A stretch of DNA of 6,904 bases from an uncultured Collinsella sp. (GTDB lineage: Bacteria > Actinomycetota > Coriobacteriia > Coriobacteriales > Coriobacteriaceae): the NCBI GenBank assembly GCA_905213265.1, contig CAJMHR010000064.1:1-6904 (forward strand), given 5' to 3'. Positions 1 to 5,793 of this stretch are shown here, piece by piece; within the stretch, counting starts at the first letter, position 1; each line of letters opens with the position of its first letter. Both the position numbers and the translations under genes were made by a program. The notes under the pieces were generated by a model, which saw only the letters and a program-made list of their open reading frames with translations, had not been told where the DNA came from and ran no database searches.

Positions 1-87
1 ATCGGCATCGACGAGACGTCGTACAAGAAGGGCCACAAGTACGTCACGGTGGTCGAGTCGATCTACGCCCTGCAGAAGCGGGCGTAG
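1..87 (+). pseudogene. Truncated ISL3-type transposase fragment (C-terminal remnant)
   Basis: The open frame enters from the left edge and ends at a TAG at 85-87, giving 28 residues. It begins IGIDETSYKKGHKYVTVV, which resembles the block around the first catalytic aspartate of ISL3-family DDE transposases (the IDE..YKKGH.Y.TVV pattern). In intact members this block is followed by a long stretch carrying the other catalytic acidic residues. Here the similarity stops after TVV, the frame continues as ESIYALQKRA and then terminates, so the protein cannot have a complete active site. I looked for a continuation in the other two forward frames and saw none. It is most likely a decayed insertion sequence whose 5' part lies outside the window. 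The family call rests on a short motif only. Confidence 0.6.
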
Positions 88-111
88 AAAGATGTCCAAG
101 CAGGTGGCCTC

Positions 112-192
112 AACCGAAAACGGCGTCCCACTCTGAGGCTGTATTCCGGGACACGGTTTCCGCTTGGGACGCCATTCGGAAAGCGTGTCCCG
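112..192. repeat. Four-copy interleaved inverted repeat (GGGACRC..TTTCCG-like motif)
   Basis: Two inverted repeats interlock here. CGGGACACGGTTTCCG at 147-162 pairs with CGGAAAGCGTGTCCCG at 177-192 over 16 bp with one G/G mismatch. GGCGTCCCA at 122-130 is the perfect complement of TGGGACGCC at 165-173, and the similarity extends outward to CCGAAAA on one side and ATTCGG on the other. All four arms look like versions of one motif, roughly YGGGACRC followed by TTTCCG or TTCGG. Two copies point each way, in the order minus, plus, plus, minus. The block lies between the broken transposase and the 3' end of ogt, so overlapping insertion-sequence ends are one reading. No thymine run follows on either strand, so it is not an obvious terminator. 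Confidence 0.6.
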
Positions 193-231
193 CTCTTTCA
201 CGGCATCTTGGCTATGCAAAGTGCTCGAACG

Positions 232-810
232 TTATTCCTCGTACGCGCCCTCAAGCCGAAGCAGCCACTCCTTGCGGTCAAGGCCACCGGCATATCCGTT
301 AAGCGAGCCGTCGGCGGCAACCACGCGATGGCACGGCACGATAATCGAAATAGGGTTGCGAGCGACCGCAGCCCCCACAGCACGGGGAGACACGACGGGT
401 GCCTCGTTTCCCGGCACACGATGTCGAGCCGCAACACGCTGGGCTATCTCGCCATACGTAGCGACCTCGCCACGCGGAATTGAAAGCAGCTCAAACCAAA
501 CCTCACGCTGAAACGCCGTGCCAATCAAATGCAACGGCGGCGTAAACCGAGGCTCCTGCCCCGCAAAATAAGCATTCAACCAAGCCCAAGAACGCTCAAG
601 TACCGACGAGGCAGCACCGTTTGCCGGATTCACCGAAGACATCCCGCCAGCACCAGAAAACGCATCGGAACCCTCGACATGCTCCGTATCTTCTTTGAGC
701 AGCGTAGAGCCAAAATGCTCCTGCCCCTCAAACCAAAGCCCTGTCAAACCGCGGCCATCAGCGGCAAGCAAGATTTCGCCCAAAGGCGAAGCAAACGTCG
801 TCGTGACCAC
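232..810 (-). CDS. ogt: Methylated-DNA--protein-cysteine S-methyltransferase (Ogt/MGMT type)
   Basis: This is a 192-residue suicide repair protein that moves the alkyl group from O6-alkylguanine (and O4-alkylthymine) in DNA onto its own cysteine, acting in the cytoplasm on the chromosome. The signature is IIVPCHRVV with acceptor Cys160 in PCHR (159-162). Other family features are FQREVWFELLSIPRGEVATYGEIA (about 100-123, with Tyr119), the RAVGAA helix with Arg143, and NGYAGGLDRKEWLL (171-184). The N-terminal domain starts VTTTFASPLGEILLAADGRGL. The start is GTG at 808-810, with AAAGGAG at 817-823 and a 6-nt gap. The protein is longer than the usual 150-175 residues because of a Ser/Gly/Ala-rich insertion (about 38-66) and a short insertion (about 130-141). 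Third codon positions are visibly less GC-rich than in the threonine genes. It stands alone, converging on the transposase remnant. Confidence 0.93.
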   Translation of the reverse strand: MVTTTFASPLGEILLAADGRGLTGLWFEGQEHFGSTLLKEDTEHVEGSDAFSGAGGMSSVNPANGAASSVLERSWAWLNAYFAGQEPRFTPPLHLIGTAFQREVWFELLSIPRGEVATYGEIAQRVAARHRVPGNEAPVVSPRAVGAAVARNPISIIVPCHRVVAADGSLNGYAGGLDRKEWLLRLEGAYEE

Positions 811-843
811 CAGCGGCTCCTTTCAAAACTCCGCAACATAATA
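811..843 (-). promoter_or_regulatory. ogt ribosome binding site and possible -10 element
   Basis: On the minus strand AAAGGAG (817-823) lies six bases before the GTG start of ogt, which settles the choice of that start. TATTAT (838-843) could be a -10 box, placing a transcription start about 20 bases before the start codon. I see no convincing -35 hexamer at the right spacing, so the promoter part is weak while the ribosome binding site is solid. Confidence 0.4.
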
Positions 844-972
844 CCGCGAACTGTGCAGGCAACCCCCGCAGATACGTCCAGGCGGGCTCGCAATTACTTC
901 AGCGAGGCTGTTTTTCCCAATCAAGCGAAGAAGACGCGGGGCTTCGACGCCAGAGCGGTACCCCCGCGAGCT

Positions 973-1153
973 GAGCTCTAATACTTTTCCCGAGAAGTGA
1001 ACGAGTAAAAACGAAGCCCCAGAGCATCCACACCCTTAGACCGCAAAGCCGCAGGATTCGCACTGCAAAACCGCAGGAAATAGCGGTCAAAATATGCCAA
1101 TGCTTCGGGGGTCCAAATCAGGTCGTTCACTTCTCGGAAAAGTATTAGACCTC
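973..1153. repeat. 181-bp element bounded by ~30-bp inverted repeats (MITE-like or long hairpin)
   Basis: The left arm 977-1004 and right arm 1123-1149 are reverse complements except for one extra C in the left arm (CCC at 989-991 versus two). The core is CTAATACTTTTC ... GAGAAGTGAACGA. After one mismatch (976/1150) a further three bases match outward (973-975 and 1151-1153). Inside, CCCCAGAGCAT (1017-1027) pairs imperfectly with ATGCTTCGGGG (about 1099-1110). GACCGC (1039-1044) pairs with GCGGTC (1083-1088), and CCGCAGGA occurs twice as a direct repeat at 1049-1056 and 1071-1078. The interior can therefore fold back on itself in steps. A minus-strand frame reads through it and ends inside the left arm, but it does not look like a real gene. 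I saw no target-site duplication. It may be a non-autonomous transposable element or a structured RNA. Confidence 0.75.
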
Positions 1154-1181
1154 GATTCGCACCAATCCCAAAGTCACCCCA

Positions 1182-1266
1182 GGCAGCAGGCGCGAACGCG
1201 CCGCAGCTGCCGGCCGAGCCCCACAGTCCCCAAAGGCGGCAGGCGCGAAGCGCCAAGGCCGCCGCC
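1182..1266. repeat. Tandem pair of GC-rich nested hairpins (53-bp unit)
   Basis: Two related units start 53 bases apart. In the first, GGCAGC (1182-1187) pairs with GCTGCC (1206-1211), and inside it GGCGCG (1189-1194) pairs with CGCGCC (1197-1202). In the second, GGCGGC (1235-1240) pairs with GCCGCC (1261-1266), and inside it GGCGC (1242-1246) pairs with GCGCC (1250-1254). Both are preceded by CCCC plus a short A stretch and share AGGCGCGAA. The stem bases changed in step (GGCAGC with GCTGCC, GGCGGC with GCCGCC), which would fit selection on the fold, though two copies prove little. They may be repetitive extragenic palindromes. Confidence 0.6.
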
Positions 1267-1364
1267 GGGACCAGGGCCCGCAACAGCCATGCGCCCCAAC
1301 ATCAGCCCAGCGGCCCCAACCAACAACGGCCCCATCGCAGGCCGCTCGCAGCAGCGTCACCGCA

Positions 1365-1494
1365 GGCGGGGGCCAGGCTTAGTTTTCAGAACACTCCGCA
1401 GACCAGTGTGGCGCCTTGTCCGCGGCTCCGAAGGAGCAGGACAAGGCGCCACACATGGTCGAGGACGTTCTGAAAACTAAGCCCGGCCCCCGCC
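1365..1494. repeat. 130-bp near-complete palindrome downstream of asd
   Basis: The outer arms are 28 bp (1365-1392 and 1467-1494) with a single A/C mismatch (1375/1484). They consist of a GC-rich end and the core GGCTTAGTTTTCAGAAC. The inner arms TGTGGCGCCTTGTCC (1407-1421) and its perfect complement at 1439-1453 enclose a terminal GCTCC-GAA-GGAGC hairpin (1425-1437). GACCA (1401-1405) pairs with TGGTC (1456-1460) in between. The whole can fold as one long stem with small interruptions. It begins 12 bases past the asd stop, so an asd transcript would run into it and it could protect or end that 3' end. No thymine run follows it on the minus strand, so a classical Rho-independent terminator is unlikely. 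Confidence 0.85.
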
Positions 1495-1506
1495 GGACAG
1501 GTCACA

Positions 1507-2532
1507 CTACTCGCAGAGCAGCTTAGCGATCTGGACGGCGTTGGTTGCCGCGCCCTTACGGATTTGGTCGCCGCAGCACCAGAAGGTGATGCCGCGCGCA
1601 GCCTCGGGGTTCGAGATGTCGCGGCGCACGCGACCGACCCAGATCAGGTCCTGGTCGGACGTATCCATCGGCATGGGGAAGCGATCGTGCGCATCATCGG
1701 CACTCATGTCGTCAACCAGCTTCACGCCCGGAGCGGCAGCCAGCGCAGCACGAGCCTCCTCGACCGTGATGTCACGCTCGAACTCGAGCGTAATGCTCTC
1801 GGAGTGCGAGCGCAGCACGGGCACGCGCACACAGGTGCAGTTCACGCGCAGCTCGGGCAGATGCATGATCTTGCGGCCCTCGTTTTGCAACTTCATCTCC
1901 TCGGAGGTAAAGCCCTCTTCCTTGACGCCGCCAATCTGCGGAATCAGGTTGCTCGCCAGCTGGGCGGCAAATGCACGCGGCTCGGGAATCTCCTCGCCAC
2001 GGCCCAGAGCAGCCAGCTGAGCCTCGAGCTCGGCCATACCGGGAGCGCCGGCACCCGAAGCCGCCTGATACGTGGAGACGATCATGCGCTTCACGCCGGC
2101 GAGCTGATGCAGCGGCCACGTGGGAACCAGGCCGATGATGGTCGCGCAGTTGGGGTTGGCGATAAGGCCGTGATGCCACTTGATATCGTCGGCATTGATC
2201 TCGGGCACGACCAGCGGCACCTCGGGATCCATGCGGAAGGCATGGCTGTTGTCGACCACGACGGCGCCGCGCTTGACGGCCTCGGGCAGCAGCTCCTTGG
2301 CGATATCGTCGCCGGCAGCGCCGAGTACGATGTCGCAGCCCTCAAAGGCCTCGGGGCAAGCCTCTTCAATCACAACCTGCTCGCCGCGGAACTCAACGGT
2401 CTTGCCCGCGGAGCGTGCACTCGCCAGCAGCTTGAGCTTACCGACCGGGAACTCCCGCTCGTTGAGGCACTCGAGCATCTGGGTGCCCACGGCTCCCGTC
2501 GCGCCCAAAATAGCAACCGTGTACTGTTTCAT
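1507..2532 (-). CDS. asd: Aspartate-semialdehyde dehydrogenase
   Basis: This 341-residue cytoplasmic enzyme reduces L-aspartyl-4-phosphate to L-aspartate 4-semialdehyde with NADPH, the last step shared by lysine/diaminopimelate, threonine and methionine synthesis. The N-terminal nucleotide-binding loop is VAILGATGAVG (6-16). The catalytic cysteine is Cys129 in ANPNCATIIGLVP. STYQAASGAG (153-162), EEMK with Lys214, and RVPVLRSHS with Arg236 and His243 (substrate binding and acid/base residues of the family) follow, and the end RKGAATNAVQIAKLL is typical. I chose the ATG at 2530-2532 because MKQYTVAILGATG is the normal family beginning and a purine-rich AAAGGGGG lies just before it. The frame stays open upstream to 2619, but that extension matches nothing. 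It lies 173 bp downstream of lysC on the same strand, so co-transcription is possible, although hairpins intervene. Confidence 0.96.
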   Translation of the reverse strand: MKQYTVAILGATGAVGTQMLECLNEREFPVGKLKLLASARSAGKTVEFRGEQVVIEEACPEAFEGCDIVLGAAGDDIAKELLPEAVKRGAVVVDNSHAFRMDPEVPLVVPEINADDIKWHHGLIANPNCATIIGLVPTWPLHQLAGVKRMIVSTYQAASGAGAPGMAELEAQLAALGRGEEIPEPRAFAAQLASNLIPQIGGVKEEGFTSEEMKLQNEGRKIMHLPELRVNCTCVRVPVLRSHSESITLEFERDITVEEARAALAAAPGVKLVDDMSADDAHDRFPMPMDTSDQDLIWVGRVRRDISNPEAARGITFWCCGDQIRKGAATNAVQIAKLLCE

Positions 2533-2595
2533 GCTTCCCCCTTTAAAGGTTGTGGCTTTTGCCCGCACGCCGAACAGGCCAATTATTGTTGCCAG

Positions 2596-2633
2596 TGTAT
2601 ACAAGAACGGGGCGGGCACGAAACCCGCCCCGT
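2596..2633 (-). terminator. Possible terminator between lysC and asd
   Basis: A perfect 10-bp GC-rich stem (2607-2616 with 2624-2633) and a 7-nt loop lie about 70 bases past the lysC stop. On the minus strand it is followed by TCTTGTATAC, which is only partly T-rich, so termination may be partial. TATACA (2596-2601) directly after it resembles a -10 box 64 bases before the asd start, but no clear -35 is visible. The arrangement would allow asd both read-through and its own transcription start; that is inference. Confidence 0.5.
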
Positions 2634-2655
2634 CGAAACGAAACCGAAACGAAAC
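2634..2655. repeat. Perfect tandem 11-bp repeat (CGAAACGAAAC x2)
   Basis: CGAAACGAAAC at 2634-2644 is repeated exactly at 2645-2655. Each unit is itself two CGAAA steps plus a C. It sits between the two hairpins in the lysC-asd gap. It could be a slippage product or a spaced protein-binding site, and I cannot tell which. Confidence 0.6.
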
Positions 2656-2663
2656 GCCCCGCC

Positions 2664-2695
2664 GTAGATTTTTGAAACATGACCCAAAAATCTAC
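2664..2695. repeat. Perfect 11-bp hairpin just after lysC
   Basis: GTAGATTTTTG (2664-2674) and CAAAAATCTAC (2685-2695) are exact reverse complements around a 10-nt loop. The hairpin starts 10 bases after the lysC stop codon. The stem is AT-rich with a run of A/T inside it and has no T-run after it on the minus strand, so it looks more like a 3'-end structure or an inverted-repeat binding site than a terminator. Confidence 0.6.
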
Positions 2696-2705
2696 CGAGC
2701 AGTCG

Positions 2706-4094
2706 CTACTTTTTGAGCGCAGCCAGAGCGGGATCGACCGGCGCAGGAGCCTCCAGATCGGAGACCTTCACAATGCCGTTTTTATCGGAGAAGGCACGGT
2801 AAATGGTCCGAATCGCCAGGTCGAAGTCCTTCTCCTCGACACCGATAATGATGTTGATCTCGTCGCAGCTCTGCGAAATCATACGCACGCTCACGCCGGC
2901 CTGGCCAAGCATACCAAACAGATGGCCCGAGATACCTGCGCGGCCGCGCAGGTTACGGCCGACGGTAGCGATGAGCGCCAGGCCCTCGACAACCTCGATC
3001 TCGAGCGGCTCGACCTCCTGCTGGATGTCGCCCACGAGTGAGTACAGCGAATCGTGAACGTCCTGCTCCTGCACCACGGCGCCAAAGCGGTCGACGCCGG
3101 TGGGCATGTGCTCGACGGAAACGTCATAGCGCTCAAAGACCGAAAGCGCGCGGCGCATAAAGCCGACACGGGGCTTGGTGCGGTCGCGGGCGACGTTGAT
3201 GGCGACAAAACCGCGCTTGCCGGTCACGCCGGTAATGATGGGCTCTGCCTCGCCCTCGTCAGCCGTCTCGCTAATGATGGTGCCGGGGTCCTGCGGCGCA
3301 TTGGTGTTCTTGATGACCAGCGGAATACCAGCCTCACGCACAGGGAACACGGCCTCCTCGTGCAGGACGCTTGCGCCCATGTACGAAAGCTCGCGCAGCT
3401 CCTCGTAGGTAACGCGCGCAATGGGCTGAGCCTCGGGCACAATGCGAGGATCGGCAGAATAGAAGCCCGAAACGTCGGTCCAGTTCTCGTACAGGTCGGC
3501 GCCTAGGCACTTGGCCAGGATCGAGCCGGAAATGTCGCCGCCGCCACGGTCGAGCAGCTTGATCTGGCCCTCGCGCGTCGCGCCGTAGAAGCCAGGCATA
3601 ACGAAGCCGCCCTGCTGGCCGTACTCCTGCACCAGCTCGGAGGTACGGTTCATGCTGAGCGTACCGTCGTGATGGAACGCCACAACCGTCGCGGCGTCCA
3701 GGAACGGCAGACCCAGGTACTCGGCCATCAGGCGAGCGGTGAAGTACTCGCCACGGCTCACGAGCTCCTCGGTGGAGTAGCCGCCCGAGCGGGCGCGCTC
3801 GGCAAAGGCCGCGAACTCCTCACGGATGGGATAGGTGAGCTCCAGCTCATCAGCGATATCAAAATAGCGCTGGCCAATGTCCTCAAGCAGCTCCTCGCAC
3901 GACACGTGGTACTTAACGTGCGCGTTAACCAGGTAGAGCAGGTCGGTCACCTTGGTGTCGCCCTTAAAGCGGCGACCACAGGCGGAAACCACCACAAAAC
4001 GGCGAGCCGGGTCGGCATCGACGATGGCCTTGATCTTCTTAAAGTGTTCGGCGTCGGCGACCGACGAGCCGCCAAACTTGGCAATCTTAATCAT
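2706..4094 (-). CDS. lysC: Aspartokinase with C-terminal ACT domains
   Basis: This 462-residue kinase phosphorylates L-aspartate on its beta-carboxylate using ATP, the first and usually feedback-controlled step of the aspartate pathway. The kinase domain (about 1-275) opens with IAKFGGSSVADAEHF, which carries the KFGGSS nucleotide-binding signature. It continues with VSRGEYFTARLMAEYLG (112-128), LLDRGGGDISGSILAK (180-195) and NWTDVSGFYSADPRIV (204-219). Two ACT-like regulatory segments follow: ITGVTGKRGFVAINV onward (about 287-360) and LALIATVGRNLRGRAGISG onward (about 372-436). A short Ala/Pro-rich tail ends the protein. ACT domains in this family bind lysine and/or threonine, but the effector cannot be read from the sequence. 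It is monofunctional, with no homoserine dehydrogenase domain. The ATG at 4092-4094 fits homology. No strong Shine-Dalgarno lies close, and the nearest AAAGG is about 13 bases away. Confidence 0.95.
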   Translation of the reverse strand: MIKIAKFGGSSVADAEHFKKIKAIVDADPARRFVVVSACGRRFKGDTKVTDLLYLVNAHVKYHVSCEELLEDIGQRYFDIADELELTYPIREEFAAFAERARSGGYSTEELVSRGEYFTARLMAEYLGLPFLDAATVVAFHHDGTLSMNRTSELVQEYGQQGGFVMPGFYGATREGQIKLLDRGGGDISGSILAKCLGADLYENWTDVSGFYSADPRIVPEAQPIARVTYEELRELSYMGASVLHEEAVFPVREAGIPLVIKNTNAPQDPGTIISETADEGEAEPIITGVTGKRGFVAINVARDRTKPRVGFMRRALSVFERYDVSVEHMPTGVDRFGAVVQEQDVHDSLYSLVGDIQQEVEPLEIEVVEGLALIATVGRNLRGRAGISGHLFGMLGQAGVSVRMISQSCDEINIIIGVEEKDFDLAIRTIYRAFSDKNGIVKVSDLEAPAPVDPALAALKK

Positions 4095-4198
4095 GGGCTG
4101 GAGGTTACCTTTCTAAAAAGCCTCTGCGAACCTATTTTGCGCGCTCTGATACCATGGTTTCACCGATTGGGACCAAGGCATCCGAGGAGCAGTGTTAT
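4095..4198. promoter_or_regulatory. Shared divergent leader/promoter gap between lysC and thrC
   Basis: The starts of lysC (leftward) and thrC (rightward) are only 104 bases apart, so promoters for both pairs must be in here or overlap the coding ends. The thrC ribosome binding site AGGAG (4185-4189, 9 bases before its ATG) is clear. TATTTT near 4134-4139 could be a rightward -10 box and the 8-bp palindrome ACCATGGT (4151-4158) could be an operator, but neither is compelling. The gap is too short for a T-box or lysine riboswitch in either direction, and I see no Thr- or Ile-rich leader peptide. Confidence 0.4.
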
Positions 4199-5716
4199 AT
4201 GGGAACTTATCATAGTACACGAGGACGCACTTTATCGTGCTCAAGTAAGGTGGCAATCCGCACCGGCATCGCTCCCGACGGGGGTTTGTTTGTCTCGGAC
4301 GAGCTTGGCACCCAGCAGGTCGATATCAGCTCGCTTGCAGATAAATCGTACTTTGAAATCGCTCAAGATGTGTTGGGAATGTTACTGAATGATTACACGG
4401 CCGAAGAAATTTCGGCGTGTGTCGACGAGGCATACCGCGGCACGTTCGCGAGTGAAGAGGTTACGCCGCTCGTCAAACTCGACGCAGCGCCGGGCGCTGA
4501 CGCCCCTCAGACCTATGTGATGGAGCTCTTTGGCGGCCCCACAAGCGCCTTCAAGGACGTCGCCCTACAGATGCTCCCCCGCCTCATGGCCCGCACTTCC
4601 GCCAAGGACGGCGGCGCCGAGCGCATCATGATCGTCACCGCCACGTCAGGCGACACCGGCAAGGCCGCGCTCGCCGGTTTTGCCGACGCTCCGGGCACGG
4701 GCATCACCGTCTTTTATCCCGAGGGCAAGGTCAGCCGCGTCCAGAACCTGCAGATGTCCACGCAGGAGGGCAGCAACGTCGCCGTCTGCGGAATCCGCGG
4801 CAACTTTGACGACGCCCAGAGTGCCGTCAAGCGTATCTTTGCCGATAAGGAGCTAGCTGAGCGTCTTGAGGCCGCCGGCACGGTGCTTTCGAGCGCCAAC
4901 TCCATCAATGTCGGCCGTCTGGTACCGCAGGTCGTCTACTACTTTGCCGCCTATGCGCAGTTGCTGCGCGCCAGCGCCATCGAGGCCGGCGACGCCGTGG
5001 AGTTCTGCGTACCGACCGGCAACTTTGGCGATATCCTGGCCGGCTACTATGCCAAGTGCATGGGCCTGCCCGTCGCCAAGCTCATCGTCGCGAGCGACAA
5101 GAACAACGTGCTCGCTGACTTCCTGACCACCGGCGTTTACGACCGTAACCGCCCGTTCTTCACGACCATCTCGCCGTCGATGGACATCCTCATCAGCTCT
5201 AACCTGGAGCGCATGCTCTACTTCCTGTCCGACGGCGACTGCGAGCTCGTTGCCGGCCTTATGGAGCAGCTGGCACAGACTGGTCGCTACGAGGTGCCCG
5301 CCGAGCTGCTGGCCAAGATTCAGAGCGTCTTTGGCTGTGGCTGGGCCAGCGAGGACGAGGTCCGCGCTGCCATCAAGAGTTGCTGGGACGCCAACGGCTA
5401 CGTGATCGACCCGCACACCGCTTGCGGCTATCACGTCTTTGAAAAGGTCGCTCCCGCCGAGGGCGCCAAGGCTCGCGTGCTGCTTTCGACCGCCAGCCCC
5501 TACAAGTTCCCGCGCGCCTGCTGCGACGCCCTGGGCCTCGACGTTCCCGAGGATGATTTTGAGGCTATGCGCGTACTCGAGCAGGCCACCAACACGGTCG
5601 CCCCGACCCAGCTCGCCGAGCTCGAGTCCAAGCCTGTCCGCTTCGAAGACGTCTGCGACGTAGCCGACATGGCCAACTACGTCGAGTCTGCAGCAAAAAA
5701 GATGACTACCAACTAA
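4199..5716 (+). CDS. thrC: Threonine synthase
   Basis: This 505-residue PLP enzyme of the cytoplasm converts O-phospho-L-homoserine and water to L-threonine and phosphate. The PLP-binding lysine is Lys119 in GGPTSAFKDVALQ. The phosphate-binding loop TATSGDTGKAA (147-157), SANSINVGRLVPQ (232-244), PTGNFGDILAGYYAKCMGLP (272-291) and PSMDILISSNLERML (326-340) are all classic. The length fits the longer, E. coli-like ThrC class. I chose ATG at 4199, giving MGTYHSTRG, because this class normally begins with a short stretch ending in STRG and AGGAG lies 9 bases upstream. An earlier in-frame ATG at 4154 would add 15 residues without family support or a good ribosome binding site. thrB follows 201 bases downstream with a terminator between, so the two need not be one transcript. 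Confidence 0.96.
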   Translation: MGTYHSTRGRTLSCSSKVAIRTGIAPDGGLFVSDELGTQQVDISSLADKSYFEIAQDVLGMLLNDYTAEEISACVDEAYRGTFASEEVTPLVKLDAAPGADAPQTYVMELFGGPTSAFKDVALQMLPRLMARTSAKDGGAERIMIVTATSGDTGKAALAGFADAPGTGITVFYPEGKVSRVQNLQMSTQEGSNVAVCGIRGNFDDAQSAVKRIFADKELAERLEAAGTVLSSANSINVGRLVPQVVYYFAAYAQLLRASAIEAGDAVEFCVPTGNFGDILAGYYAKCMGLPVAKLIVASDKNNVLADFLTTGVYDRNRPFFTTISPSMDILISSNLERMLYFLSDGDCELVAGLMEQLAQTGRYEVPAELLAKIQSVFGCGWASEDEVRAAIKSCWDANGYVIDPHTACGYHVFEKVAPAEGAKARVLLSTASPYKFPRACCDALGLDVPEDDFEAMRVLEQATNTVAPTQLAELESKPVRFEDVCDVADMANYVESAAKKMTTN

Positions 5717-5728
5717 ACCCCTTATTAA

Positions 5729-5760
5729 GCGCCGGCGAAAGCCGGCGCACCTTCTTTCAT
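5729..5760 (+). terminator. Rho-independent terminator after thrC
   Basis: GCGCCGGC (5729-5736) and GCCGGCGC (5741-5748) form a perfect 8-bp stem closed by a GAAA tetraloop, followed by ACCTTCTTTCAT. It starts 12 bases after the thrC stop. The T-run is interrupted by C, so some read-through to thrB is possible. Confidence 0.8.
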
Positions 5761-5793
5761 TAGATAACCCCCGGGATGATGACGAACTGACAT

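Larger units (their letters stand above)
811..1506. other. Gene-free repeat-rich interval between ogt and asd
   Basis: I find no gene I can support in these roughly 700 bases. Open frames exist on both strands, but they lack good ribosome binding sites, run through the inverted repeats and resemble no family I know. The interval holds the ogt leader (to about 843), unremarkable sequence to about 970, a 30-bp inverted-repeat element (973-1153), two tandem hairpins (1182-1266), more GC-rich unassigned sequence, and a long palindrome (1365-1494) that ends 12 bases beyond the asd stop codon. Confidence 0.6.

Noticed and set aside
978..1283. Minus-strand 101-codon frame through the 973-1153 element
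   Set aside because: It runs across the inverted repeats and the tandem hairpins, has a Trp/Ala/Gly-rich biased start, no clear ribosome binding site and no family resemblance. It is best explained as open by chance in GC-rich sequence. A conserved protein in relatives would reverse this.
1145..1360. Minus-strand 71-codon frame between the two palindromes
   Set aside because: Composition is biased, no ribosome binding site is evident, and it overlaps the tandem hairpins in a different frame.
2533..2619. N-terminal extension of asd beyond the ATG at 2532
   Set aside because: The extra residues match nothing, and the downstream ATG gives the expected start plus a purine-rich site in front of it.
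1564..2667. Long plus-strand frame opposite asd
   Set aside because: It is a mirror of the asd codons in GC-rich DNA. asd has all catalytic motifs and this frame has none.
4154..4198. Upstream in-frame ATG for thrC at 4154
   Set aside because: It would add 15 residues with no family match, and the ribosome binding site AGGAG sits correctly for the ATG at 4199.
4095..4198. Riboswitch or T-box controlling lysC or thrC
   Set aside because: The gap is only 104 bases for two divergent leaders. I see no lysine-riboswitch or T-box motif and no terminator/antiterminator pair.
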